A model generated the notes under the pieces. It ran no database searches. It saw nothing but the letters and a program-made list of their open reading frames with translations, and was not told where the DNA came from. This document shows positions 55,810 to 64,000 of a stretch of DNA of 64,000 bases, in pieces. This stretch comes from Streptomyces sp. 1331.2 (GTDB lineage: Bacteria; Actinomycetota; Actinomycetes; Streptomycetales; Streptomycetaceae): the NCBI RefSeq assembly GCF_900199205.1, contig NZ_OBMJ01000001.1, positions 5,015,001 through 5,079,000 on the forward strand. The letters are read 5' to 3'. Positions within the stretch are counted from its first letter, which is position 1; each line of letters starts with the position of its first letter. The position numbers and the translations under genes are program-made.

Positions 55810-58446
55810 GTGACCGACACGACGAACCAGCGCCCCGTGAGCACCACCGGGGACGATGCGGCAACCCTCCCGACGACCTACACCCCCGCGGACGTAGAGG
55901 GCGAGCTGTACGAGCGCTGGGTAGAGCGTGGCTACTTCACCGCGGACGCCAAGAGCGACAAGCCCCCGTTCACGATCGTCATCCCCCCGCCGAACGTCAC
56001 CGGCAGCCTGCACCTGGGCCACGCCTTCGAGCACACGCTGATCGACGCCCTGGTCCGCCGCAAGCGCATGCAGGGCTACGAGGCGCTGTGGCAGCCCGGC
56101 ATGGACCACGCCGGCATCGCCACCCAGAACGTGGTCGAGCGCGAGCTCGCCAAGGAGGGCAAGTCCCGCCACGACCTGGGCCGCGAGGCCTTCGTCGAGC
56201 GCGTCTGGAAGTGGAAGGCGGAGTCCGGCGGCCAGATCTCCGGCCAGATGCGGCGCCTGGGCGACGGCGTGGACTGGTCCCGCGAGCGCTTCACCATGGA
56301 CGAGGGCCTGTCCCAGGCCGTCCAGACCATCTTCAAGAAGCTCTACGACGACGAGCTGATCTACCGCGCCGAGCGCATCATCAACTGGTGCCCGCGCTGC
56401 CTGACCGCCATCTCGGACATCGAGGTGGAGTACCAGGACGACGACGGCGAGCTGGTCTCGATCCGCTACGGCGAGGGCGAGGACTCGATCGTCGTCGCCA
56501 CCACGCGCGCGGAGACGATGCTGGGTGACACGGCCGTCGCCGTCCACCCGGAGGACGAGCGCTACAAGCACCTGGTCGGCACCGAGATCGAGCTGCCGCT
56601 GACCGGCCGTCGGATCCCGATCGTCGCCGACACCCACGTCGACCCGGAGTTCGGCACCGGCGCCGTCAAGGTGACGCCCGCGCACGACCCGAACGACTTC
56701 GAGATCGGCCAGCGGCACAACCTGCCGAACATCGCCGTCATGGACGAGCACGCCGTGATCACCGTGCACGGCCCGTTCCTCGGCCTGGACCGCCTGGAGG
56801 CCCGCTCGGCGATCGTCGCCGCGCTGCGCGCCGAGGGCCGGATCGTCGCCGAGAAGCGCCCGTACGTCCACTCGGTGGGCCACTGCTCGCGCTGCAAGAC
56901 CACCATCGAGCCGCGGCTGTCCATGCAGTGGTGGGTCAAGGTCGGCCCGCTCGCGAAGGCCGCCGGCGACGCGGTCCGCGACGGTAAGGTCAAGATCCAC
57001 CCGCAGGAGATGGAGAAGCGGTACTTCGACTGGGTCGACAACCTGCACGACTGGTGCATCTCGCGCCAGCTCTGGTGGGGCCACCGCATCCCGGTCTGGT
57101 ACGGCCCGAACGGCGAGATCGTCTGCGTCGGCCCGGACGAGCAGCCGCCCGCCGGCGAGGGCTGGCACCAGGACACCGACGTCCTGGACACCTGGTTCTC
57201 CTCCGGCCTGTGGCCGTTCTCCACGCTCGGCTGGCCGGAGCAGACCGAGAGCCTCGCGAAGTTCTACCCGAACTCCGTCCTGGTCACCGGCTACGACATC
57301 CTGTTCTTCTGGGTCGCCCGGATGATGATGTTCGGCCTCTACGCGATGGACGGCACCCCGCCGTTCCACACCATCGCGCTGCACGGCATGGTCCGTGACC
57401 AGAACGGCAAGAAGATGTCGAAGTCCTTCGGCAACGTGGTCAACCCGCTGGACTGGATGGACAAGTACGGTTCCGACGCGCTGCGCTTCACGCTGGCGCG
57501 CGGCGCCAACCCGGGCGTCGACGTGCCGATCGGCGAGGACTGGGTTCAGGCGGCCCGCAACTTCGCCAACAAGATCTGGAACGCCACCCGCTTCGCGCTG
57601 ATGAACGGCGCCACCGTCGAGGGCCCGCTGCCCGCGCCGGAGGAGCTGACCGCGAGCGACCGCTGGATCCTGTCCCGCCTCAACAGCACCGTCGCCGAGG
57701 TGGACGGGCTGTACGAGGACTACCAGTTCTCCAAGCTCTCCGAGGCGCTGTACCACTTCGCCTGGGACGAGGTCTTCGACTGGTACGTCGAGCTCTCCAA
57801 GACCACCCTGGCCAAGGGCGGCCCGCAGGCCGACGCCGCGCGCCGGGTCCTCGGCGAGGTCCTGGACGTCACGCTGCGCCTGCTGCACCCGATCGTGCCC
57901 TTCGTCACCGAGACCCTGTGGACCACGCTGACCGGCGCGGAGTCCGTGGTCATCGCCGACTGGCCGAAGGACAGCGGCTACCGCGACGCCGCGGCCGAGG
58001 CCGAGATCGCCACGCTGCAGCAGGTCGTCACCGAGGTCCGCCGGTTCCGTACGGACCAGGGCCTGAAGCCGGGCCAGCGGGTGCCGGCCACCCTGGAGCT
58101 GGACGGCACCGCGCTGGCCGCCCACGAGGACGCGATCCGCTCGCTGCTGCGGCTGACCGTCCCCGAGGAGGGCTTCGCGGCCACCGCCTCGCTGCCGGTC
58201 GCGGGCGCCACCGTCGCGCTGGACCTCTCCGGCACCATCGACGTCGCGGCGGAGCGCAAGCGCCTCGCCAAGGACCTCGCGGCCGCCGAGAAGGAGAAGG
58301 CCCAGACCACCGCCAAGCTCGGCAACGAGGCCTTCCTGGCCAAGGCGCCGGACGAGGTGGTCGCCAAGATCAAGGCGCGCCAGGAGGCCGCCGAGGCCGA
58401 CATCGCCCGGATCACCGCCCAGCTCGCGGCGCTGCCGCAGGGCTGA
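55810..58446 (+). CDS. valS: Valyl-tRNA synthetase
   Basis: Class Ia synthetase of 878 residues. The HIGH motif is PPPNVTGSLHLGHAFEHTL and KMSKS is NGKKMSKSFGN; the CP1 editing domain has TTRAETMLGDTAVAVHPED and TGAVKVTPAHDPNDFEIG, and a C-terminal coiled coil (AAERKRLAKDLAAAEKEKAQTT) ends the protein. The frame opens upstream at 55654, but GTG 55810 lies about 8 bases after TAAACT (55796-55801), suiting a leaderless message. Confidence 0.96.
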   Translation: MTDTTNQRPVSTTGDDAATLPTTYTPADVEGELYERWVERGYFTADAKSDKPPFTIVIPPPNVTGSLHLGHAFEHTLIDALVRRKRMQGYEALWQPGMDHAGIATQNVVERELAKEGKSRHDLGREAFVERVWKWKAESGGQISGQMRRLGDGVDWSRERFTMDEGLSQAVQTIFKKLYDDELIYRAERIINWCPRCLTAISDIEVEYQDDDGELVSIRYGEGEDSIVVATTRAETMLGDTAVAVHPEDERYKHLVGTEIELPLTGRRIPIVADTHVDPEFGTGAVKVTPAHDPNDFEIGQRHNLPNIAVMDEHAVITVHGPFLGLDRLEARSAIVAALRAEGRIVAEKRPYVHSVGHCSRCKTTIEPRLSMQWWVKVGPLAKAAGDAVRDGKVKIHPQEMEKRYFDWVDNLHDWCISRQLWWGHRIPVWYGPNGEIVCVGPDEQPPAGEGWHQDTDVLDTWFSSGLWPFSTLGWPEQTESLAKFYPNSVLVTGYDILFFWVARMMMFGLYAMDGTPPFHTIALHGMVRDQNGKKMSKSFGNVVNPLDWMDKYGSDALRFTLARGANPGVDVPIGEDWVQAARNFANKIWNATRFALMNGATVEGPLPAPEELTASDRWILSRLNSTVAEVDGLYEDYQFSKLSEALYHFAWDEVFDWYVELSKTTLAKGGPQADAARRVLGEVLDVTLRLLHPIVPFVTETLWTTLTGAESVVIADWPKDSGYRDAAAEAEIATLQQVVTEVRRFRTDQGLKPGQRVPATLELDGTALAAHEDAIRSLLRLTVPEEGFAATASLPVAGATVALDLSGTIDVAAERKRLAKDLAAAEKEKAQTTAKLGNEAFLAKAPDEVVAKIKARQEAAEADIARITAQLAALPQG

Positions 58447-58461
58447 GCCCGGCAGAACCGG

Positions 58462-58501
58462 CCAGGGGCCGCACTCCGTTTTCGCGGAGTGCGGCCCCTG
58501 G
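58462..58501 (+). terminator. valS terminator hairpin
   Basis: 17-bp perfect stem (58462-58478 and 58485-58501, loop TTTTCG) followed by GCCTTTT. Confidence 0.9.
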
Positions 58502-58731
58502 GCCTTTTCCGGCCCCGGCCCGCCTTACACCGAATAGCCCAGCACCATTGCTCCCTTCCGGCGAATATTCATCCCGGACCGGGTGAGGTCCAATTCCGAG
58601 CGAATTGATTCCTGTCTTGCCCGCGCGCGTTCGCCGAAGTTTTCAGGTCGGATGTGTACGGTGTGCACGGAGTTTCCCAATGGACGTTTCCGCTGAGCGT
58701 TCCTGCTGAGCGACGGACGGGAGGGCACGGC

Positions 58732-59256
58732 ATGGTGGTGACCGAGGAGTTGGCCGACGAACTGCCTGCCGAGGCGGTCGAGGAAGCCAAGGCCAGGGCG
58801 GCGACGCTGCTGCTCGCTTTCCGGCACGGGAACCAGCTCGCGTTCGATCACGAGCTGGAGCTGCTGTTCGCCGAGCACGCCGAGCGCGAGGTGACCACCC
58901 TGCTGACCTGGATCGCCGCCGAGGCCGTCCGCAAGGCGTACGCCCCCGAGGTCGGCGACCGGGTGCTGCGGGCGATGGCCCGGCGCGCCCCGGCCGACAG
59001 CGGGGCGGTCGCGGTGGACGAGGAGTCCGCCGACGCCGCCCGGCTGATCGAGGCGGTGGCGGCCGGCGAGGTGGCCGAGGTGCGCGGCCTGGTCGCCGCG
59101 ACGGCCGACACCACCTACCTGCTCGGCGGGCTGCTGCAGGGCGTCGCGATGATGCTGCCGCTGTTGCCCGAGGGCGAACTGGCCGAGATCACCGCCGAGT
59201 TGCGCCGCCGGCACGGCGCGACCGTGCACGTGCCGGAGGCCCGGGCCGGGGTCTGA
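58732..59256 (+). CDS. Conserved all-helical protein (174 aa)
   Basis: Acidic protein of 174 residues that reads as almost all helix: EELADELPAEAVEEAKARAATLLLAFRHG, EHAEREVTTLLTWIAAEAVRKA, then RLIEAVAAGEVAEVRGLVAATADTTYLLGG and LPEGELAEITAELRRRHG. GGGAGGGC precedes ATG 58732. The region upstream (58504-58731) is lower in GC and likely holds the promoter. No homologue with a known role comes to mind. Confidence 0.75.
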   Translation: MVVTEELADELPAEAVEEAKARAATLLLAFRHGNQLAFDHELELLFAEHAEREVTTLLTWIAAEAVRKAYAPEVGDRVLRAMARRAPADSGAVAVDEESADAARLIEAVAAGEVAEVRGLVAATADTTYLLGGLLQGVAMMLPLLPEGELAEITAELRRRHGATVHVPEARAGV

Positions 59257-59280
59257 CGCCCCGGCGGCCGTGAAGAGCTC

Positions 59281-60435
59281 CTACGCGGCCAGCGGTACGG
59301 CTTCCACGGTGGCGGATCCGGTGATCTCGGCGAGCGAGGCGGTCAGGGCGGCGATCCGGGTCGAGGCCAGGCCGTCGCCGTACGGGCTCGGGGTGGCCGC
59401 GAGCCGGGCGAGGCGCTCGGGGGTGTCGCAGAGCCAGGCGCGGGCGAGCTCGCCCAGCTCCTCGCCGGGCTGCACCAGCGCGGCGAAGCCGGCCGCCACC
59501 GCCTCCGGGCGCTCGGTGGAGCGGCGCACCACCAGCAGCGGACGGCCGAGCACGGTGCACTCCTCCTGCACGCCGCCGGAGTCGGAGACCAGCAGGGCCG
59601 CGTGGCCCGCCAGGCCCAGGAAGTCGGCGTAGCCGACCGGCCCGGTGACGGCCAGGCGCTCCAGCAGGCCGTCCAGGCCGAAGCGCCCGACGGCGGCCCG
59701 GGTGCGCGGGTGCATCGGGAACAGCACCGGGGTGCCGGCCCGGGCGATCCGGTCCAGCTCGGCGAGTACCGCGCCGAGCGCCTCCGCGGTGTCGGTGTTC
59801 TCCGGACGGTGCACGGTGGCCAGCACGTACCCGTCCGGGCGCAGACCGTGCGCGGCGAGCAGCGCGGCGCGGGTGGCGGCGTCCGGCAGCTGACGGCGGA
59901 CCACCTCGACGACGGTGTTGCCGGTGAGCGCGATCCGCTCCTCGGCCAGCGACTCGGCGCGCAGGTTGGCGACGTTGTCCGGGGTGGCGGCGCAGAGCAG
60001 GTCGGAGACGTGGTCGACCATCACCCGGTTGTGCTCCTCGGGCATCGCCCGGTCGAAGCTGCGCAGCCCGGCCTCGACGTGGACCAGCGGGATCTCCCGG
60101 GCGTTGGCGGCCAGCGCGCCGGCGAGGGTGGCGTTGGTGTCGCCCTGGACGACCACGGCGAGCGGGCGGTCCTCGGCGAAGGCGGCGTCCAACTGGCCCA
60201 GCGACTGGGCGATCTGGCCGGCCCGGGGGCGGCCGCCGACACCGGTGAGCAGCTCGGGCCGGGGCAGGTCGAGGTCCCGCAGGAAGCGGCCGGACATCGC
60301 CTCGTCCCAGTGCTGGCCGGTGTGCACCAGCCGGGTGGCGTCGCCGAGCTCGTGGATCAGCGGGGCGAGCTTGACCAGTTCGGGGCGGGTGCCGAGGACG
60401 ACGGCGACGCTGGACGGGGGCAGGCACATGCTCAT
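59281..60435 (-). CDS. wecB: UDP-N-acetylglucosamine 2-epimerase (WecB type, non-hydrolysing)
   Basis: Converts UDP-GlcNAc to UDP-ManNAc for cell-wall or surface glycan synthesis. 384 residues. Motifs: GTRPE (residues near 14-18), VVQGDTNATLAGALAANA, HVEAGLRSFDRAMPEEHNR, ATVHRPENTD, and the sugar-nucleotide site VSDSGGVQEECTVLGRP. GGAG lies 7 bases before ATG 60435 (60429 is also possible). The frame remains open upstream into the glycosyltransferase gene because of a frameshift there; the two are probably one operon. Confidence 0.93.
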   Translation of the reverse strand: MSMCLPPSSVAVVLGTRPELVKLAPLIHELGDATRLVHTGQHWDEAMSGRFLRDLDLPRPELLTGVGGRPRAGQIAQSLGQLDAAFAEDRPLAVVVQGDTNATLAGALAANAREIPLVHVEAGLRSFDRAMPEEHNRVMVDHVSDLLCAATPDNVANLRAESLAEERIALTGNTVVEVVRRQLPDAATRAALLAAHGLRPDGYVLATVHRPENTDTAEALGAVLAELDRIARAGTPVLFPMHPRTRAAVGRFGLDGLLERLAVTGPVGYADFLGLAGHAALLVSDSGGVQEECTVLGRPLLVVRRSTERPEAVAAGFAALVQPGEELGELARAWLCDTPERLARLAATPSPYGDGLASTRIAALTASLAEITGSATVEAVPLAA

Positions 60436-60490
60436 GCGGGGGCTCCGTGGAGGCGTGGGGAGGAGGCGCGGGGGAGGGGGAGCGGGTGGC

Positions 60491-61923
60491 TCAGGATTCG
60501 AGTGCGGTGGGGGCGCCGACGGTGACCTTCTCGGCGTTGCGGCGGGTCTTGGCCCAGCCGTTGCGTCCGAGCAGCATCCGGACGGCGGCCCGGGCGGCGA
60601 CCACGAAGAGGTGGTACGCGTAGAGCCAGACCAGGACCCCCAGAGAAATCCGGTCAGCCTGCTGCGGTCGGGGTGGACGAGCCGGCGGTAGGCGAGGCCC
60701 CAGAACACCATCGGCAGGGTGGCGAGCACGAAGGCGAGCAGCATCCACGGCCCGTACCGGAGCTGGAAGTCGGCGGTCTCGGCGGGGAAGAGCACCAGCC
60801 CGGCGGCGGTGATCCCGAGCGAGAGCGGGACGAGCAGCACCAGCAGCACGCAGACCACGGGCTGCAGGAAGGTGTACATCACCTCGGCCTTGCCGGACCA
60901 GGTGTAGTGCGGTGAGCGCAGCACCCGGCCGGTGTAGCGCAGGCACTGCATGTTGCCCTGGGCCCAGCGGGTGCGCTGGGTGAGGAAGCGGCGCAGCGAG
61001 ATCAGGCCCTCCTGGGAGACCTGGGTCTCGGTGACGTGGGTGAGCCGCCAGCCGGCGAGGCGCAGGTCCAGGCCGGACTCGTAGTCCTCCAGCAGGGCGC
61101 GCTCGGGCCAGGGGCGGCCGGCCCGGCCCTCCTCGGCGGTCAGCGAGTCGAGGGCGGTGAGCCGGACGAACTGGCCGTTGCCGCCGAGGCCGACGCTGCC
61201 GGTGCGGCGGCGCAGCAGCTGCATGCCGGCGTTGTTGGCCTGGAACTCGACGTCCTGCATCCGGACCAGGGCGCGGGCCAGGGCGTTGGCGGCCCGGCCG
61301 CGGCCGGGCAGCGGCAGCTCCTCGTCGGCGTTGCGCATCCGGACGCCGATCTGGACGGCGCCGGTGTCGGGGCGCCCGAGCGCCTTCTCGTTGCAGACCT
61401 GGGCGAGGGTGCCCGGGTCGAGCCGGCCGTCGGCGTCGACCACGCCGATCACCACGCGGGAGCGGTCGGTGGACTCGGGGAGCCAGGCGGAGATCTCCCG
61501 GTAGGCGGCGTTGAGGGCGGCGCCCTTGCCGATCCGGGCGTGCGGGCGGCGGCGCTGGACGAGGTGGACGCGCGGGTCGTGGGCCGCGGCGGCGAGCACG
61601 AGTTCGCGGGTGGCGTCCTCGCTGTCGTCGTCGATCACCCACAGGTGGGCCTCGGGGGCGCTCGCCCGCAGGCCGGCGAGCGTCTGGGTGACCACGGCCT
61701 CCTCGTCGCGGCAGGGGATCACCAGGTGCCACCGGAAGGCGGCCGGGTCGCCGGGCGCGGCGGGGCGGTTGTGCCGGAAGGCGTGGCGGGAGCCGGCCCA
61801 GTACACGAGGAAGCGCCCGAAGACGAGCACCATGTAGCCGACGAGGGCCAGGGAGATCAGTCCGGCGACCCAGACGACGGCGTCCTGGCGAAGCACGATC
61901 CAGTCGTGCAGGGCGTCGGGCAT
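60491..61923 (-). pseudogene. GT2-family glycosyltransferase disrupted by a one-base frameshift
   Basis: Membrane glycosyltransferase of the cellulose/hyaluronan synthase class (GT2). Reading from ATG 61923 gives LVIPCRDEEAVVTQT, DADGRLDPG (DxD), EDYESGLDLRLAGW (ED) and QRTRWAQGNMQ (QxxRW), with membrane segments at both ends. At a G5 run (60637-60641 on the plus strand, CCCCC) the frame breaks: continuing in frame 0 gives low-complexity SGSTRTTSSWSPPGPP that runs into wecB, whereas one extra G restores VLVWLYAYHLFVVAARAAVRMLLGRNGWAKTRRNAEKVTVGAPTALES, ending at 60491. A homopolymer indel in the sequence or a real mutation are both plausible. AAGGAG precedes the ATG. Confidence 0.85.
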
Positions 61924-62097
61924 GGCGCGGTTCTCCTTGCGATCGAAGGTGACGGGGCTCCTGCGGGGCGCGAGTCGATGCTTCGTTGCGGTTCAAATCG
62001 CTAAATCGATAGTAAAGGTGGCAAACTGGAAAGTCAGGGCAAAGTGGTCGTTCTCACCCCGTGAGGAGCGCCTGCCGCCGCTCCGTAGACTGTGGTC
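61924..62097. promoter_or_regulatory. Divergent region glycosyltransferase / folC
   Basis: AT-rich for this genome (61990-62045). TAGACT at 62086-62091 lies seven bases before GTG 62098 as a leaderless -10. Confidence 0.45.
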
Positions 62098-63489
62098 GTG
62101 AGCGACAAGGCCGACCCGAACCCGTACACCATCCGCCCCGCCGACGGCGGCACCGGCGACGCCCTGCGCGACGTCGAAGTGGAACTCTCCAAGCGCTGGC
62201 CGGAGAACAAGCTGGAGCCCTCGCTCGACCGGATCGAGGCGCTGATGGACATCCTGGGCCAGCCCCAGCGGTCCTTCCCCTCCATCCACATCACCGGCAC
62301 CAACGGCAAGACCTCCACCGCCCGGATGATCGAGCAGCTGCTCAACACCTTCGAGCTGCGCACCGGCCGCTACACCAGCCCGCACGTGGAGTCCGTCACC
62401 GAGCGGATCAGCCTGGACGGCGCCCCGATCACCCCCGAGCGCTTCGTCGAGGTCTACCGCGACATCGAGCCCTACGTGCAGATGGTCGACGCGGCGCAGC
62501 CGGTGCCGATGTCCTTCTTCGAGGTGCTGACCGGCATGGCCTACGCCGCCTTCGCCGACGCCCCGGTGGACGTCGCCGTGGTCGAGGTCGGCATGGGCGG
62601 CTCCTGGGACGCCACCAACGTCATCGACGCCGCCGTCGCCGTGATCACCCCGATCGGGCTGGACCACACCGACAAGCTCGGCGAGACCACCGGCGAGATC
62701 GCCGTCGAGAAGTCCGGGATCATCAAGTCCGGCGCCGTCGCCGTCGTCGCCCAGCAGCAGCTCGACGCCGCCCAGGTCATCCTTCGCCGCGCCGTCGAGG
62801 TGGACGCCACGGTCGCCCGCGAGGGCATGGAGTTCGGCGTGATCCGGCGCGAACTCGCCATCGGCGGCCAGCTGGTGACGCTGCGCGGACTCGGCGGCGA
62901 GGAGTACGAGGACGTCTTCATCCCGCTGCACGGCGAGCACCAGGCGCACAACGCGGCGCTCGCGCTGGCCGCGGTCGAGGCCTTCTTCGGCGTCGGCGGC
63001 GCCCGCGGCGGGCAGCTCGACGTGGACAAGGTCCGCCAGGGCTTCTCCGGCGTCTCCTCGCCGGGCCGCCTGGAGGTCGTCCGCCGCAGCCCCACCGTCA
63101 TCCTGGACGCCGCGCACAACCCGCACGGCGCCCGCGCGACCGTCGCCGCCCTCACCGAGTCCTTCGGCTTCACCCGGCTCGTCGGCGTGATCGGCACCTC
63201 CGGGGACAAGGACGTGGCCGGGGTCCTGGAGGCCTTCGAGCCGATCCTGGCCGAGGTCGTCATCACCCAGAACTCCACCCACCGCGCGATGGACGTCGAC
63301 GCGCTGGCCGCCCTGGCCGTCGAGATCTTCGGCGAGGACCGCGTCCAGGTCGAGCCCCGGCTCGACGACGCCATCGCCGCCGCCGTCACCCTCGCCGAGG
63401 AGGAGGGCGACCTCGGCGGCGCCGGGGTGCTGGTCACCGGTTCGGTCATCACGGTGGGCGAGGCCCGCCTGCTGCTCGGGAGGAAGTGA
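62098..63489 (+). CDS. folC: Folylpolyglutamate synthase / dihydrofolate synthase
   Basis: Adds glutamate to folates and makes dihydrofolate. 463 residues from GTG 62098. The ATP P-loop is ITGTNGKTSTARMIE, with TSPHVESVTERI, VEVGMGGSWDATN, and the C-terminal DAAHNPHGARATVAAL. TAGACT at 62086 and the leaderless layout favour 62098 over GTG 62092. A DUF4233 gene and ndk follow closely, as in many actinobacteria. Confidence 0.94.
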   Translation: MSDKADPNPYTIRPADGGTGDALRDVEVELSKRWPENKLEPSLDRIEALMDILGQPQRSFPSIHITGTNGKTSTARMIEQLLNTFELRTGRYTSPHVESVTERISLDGAPITPERFVEVYRDIEPYVQMVDAAQPVPMSFFEVLTGMAYAAFADAPVDVAVVEVGMGGSWDATNVIDAAVAVITPIGLDHTDKLGETTGEIAVEKSGIIKSGAVAVVAQQQLDAAQVILRRAVEVDATVAREGMEFGVIRRELAIGGQLVTLRGLGGEEYEDVFIPLHGEHQAHNAALALAAVEAFFGVGGARGGQLDVDKVRQGFSGVSSPGRLEVVRRSPTVILDAAHNPHGARATVAALTESFGFTRLVGVIGTSGDKDVAGVLEAFEPILAEVVITQNSTHRAMDVDALAALAVEIFGEDRVQVEPRLDDAIAAAVTLAEEEGDLGGAGVLVTGSVITVGEARLLLGRK

Positions 63490-63490
63490 C

Positions 63491-63844
63491 ATGAGGACGC
63501 TCTGCTCCTCGACCCTGATCGGCGAGGCGTTGCTGATCATGTTCGCGGCACTGGTCGCGATGCGGCTCTCCGACGTCTCCGACGGGGAGATCTGGACGGT
63601 CAGCGGCATCGCGATGGCGCTGTGCATCGCGCTCTGCGGCATGATCAACCGCCCCGGCGCGGTGCAGATCGGCTGGGCACTGCAGATCGGCCTGATCGCC
63701 AGCGGCTTCATCCTGCCGACCATGTTCGGCCTCGGCGTGGTCTTCGCCGGCCTGTGGTGGTGCTCGGTGCACTACGGCCGCAAGGTCGACGCGTTCAAGG
63801 CCGCCCGGGCCGCCGCCGTCGAGGCGGCCGCCGTACAGGCCTGA
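63491..63844 (+). CDS. DUF4233 family membrane protein
   Basis: A 117-residue protein with three to four membrane helices (TLIGEALLIMFAALVAMRLS, VSGIAMALCIALCGMINRPG, IGWALQIGLIASGFILP, MFGLGVVFAGLWWCS). The folC-DUF4233-ndk order is standard in actinobacteria. ATG 63491 starts one base after the folC stop with GGGAGGAAG upstream, so it is co-translated. Function unknown. Confidence 0.88.
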   Translation: MRTLCSSTLIGEALLIMFAALVAMRLSDVSDGEIWTVSGIAMALCIALCGMINRPGAVQIGWALQIGLIASGFILPTMFGLGVVFAGLWWCSVHYGRKVDAFKAARAAAVEAAAVQA

Positions 63845-63952
63845 GGCCCGGACCGACGGGCCGACACGCCGTGTACGCAAGGTAACCTCTGCCGTGTCGG
63901 CCCCACGCGTCGACCCGACTGTCTGCCGAACCGAATCCCCAGGAGACGCACC

Positions 63953-64000
63953 GTGTCCCAGCGCACTCTCGTCCTGCTCAAGCCCGACGCCGTCCGCCGC
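63953..64000 (+). CDS. ndk: Nucleoside diphosphate kinase, 5' end only
   Basis: GTG 63953 starts MSQRTLVLLKPDAVRR, the standard Ndk N-terminus, cut by the window end. CAGGAG is 7 bases upstream and GGTAACCT near 63880 suits a -10. Ndk equalises NTP pools. Confidence 0.9.
   Translation, partial: MSQRTLVLLKPDAVRR

Noticed and set aside
58525..58572. 15-codon minus-strand ORF (MNIRRKGAMVLGYSV) after valS
   Set aside because: Too short, no clear ribosome site, and part of a long open shadow frame.
59281..61923. Natural glycosyltransferase-epimerase fusion protein
   Set aside because: The fused frame crosses low-complexity sequence and loses a membrane helix that a one-base change restores; wecB has its own ribosome site and start.

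Overview
The window is about 70+% GC, uses GTG and TTG starts freely, and many starts have a -10-like hexamer only 6-8 bases upstream, as expected of leaderless actinobacterial mRNAs. Together with the 23S/5S sequence, a clpP1-clpP2-clpX locus, mycothiol-type oxidoreductase, HelR and many Streptomyces-type small conserved proteins, this points to a Streptomyces or Kitasatospora chromosome (core region). The genus assignment is an inference from gene content and codon use. The window looks like ordinary chromosome: no transposase, integrase, phage or CRISPR array was seen.

Layout. 1-3030 is the 3' end of an rRNA operon (partial 23S, 5S, terminator). 3278-13384 is a potassium/ion block: kdpD-kdpE sensor pair without kdpFABC, an OB-fold protein and a DUF3159 membrane protein, two TrkA proteins (minus strand) divergent from a KimA/APC-type permease, which overlaps a TrmA/RlmCD-type RNA methyltransferase. 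13494-18500 holds a small conserved protein, a ribbon-helix-helix/Fic-like toxin-antitoxin-like pair, a GNAT enzyme, and an operon of two paralogous ATP-grasp enzymes followed by an RlmA-type 23S rRNA methyltransferase. 18671-24700 holds an AAA ATPase overlapping a MazG-type nucleotide pyrophosphohydrolase, a pair of DnaA-box sequences, small conserved proteins, and the rifamycin-protection ATPase HelR behind a rifamycin-associated element. 24789-31434 holds dapD, the Hen1-Pnkp RNA repair operon and argF.

31494-36065 is a group of secreted, regulatory and membrane proteins: SOD-like protein, orphan PIN protein, an ECF sigma factor with a membrane-anchored partner, and a polytopic membrane protein overlapping a 51-residue membrane peptide. 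36249-47202 is metabolic: aconitase with two palindromic operators and an iron-box-like site, aminopeptidase N, an Rv2466c-like thiol oxidoreductase, an amino acid permease, bioY, rpiB and a membrane-anchored PP2C phosphatase. 47690-50170 has small conserved proteins and two tRNAs (Gly-TCC minus, Pro-TGG plus). 50171-58446 is the protein quality control cluster tig-clpP1-clpP2-clpX followed by valS. 58732-64000 has a conserved protein, a UDP-GlcNAc 2-epimerase plus a glycosyltransferase broken by a one-base frameshift, folC, a DUF4233 membrane protein and the start of ndk.

Several themes recur. Strong GC-rich hairpins separate convergent genes. Short tandem repeats sit at or just past the 3' ends of several genes. 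RNA is a frequent substrate: rRNA methyltransferases, Hen1-Pnkp RNA repair and HelR acting on RNA polymerase. The most unusual observations are the Fic-like protein lacking the Fic catalytic histidine, the tandem ATP-grasp pair linked to an rRNA methyltransferase, the AAA-MazG pair, the frameshift that fuses two glycan genes, the isolated DnaA-box pair, and the operator-like palindromes before kdpD, acnA and rpiB.
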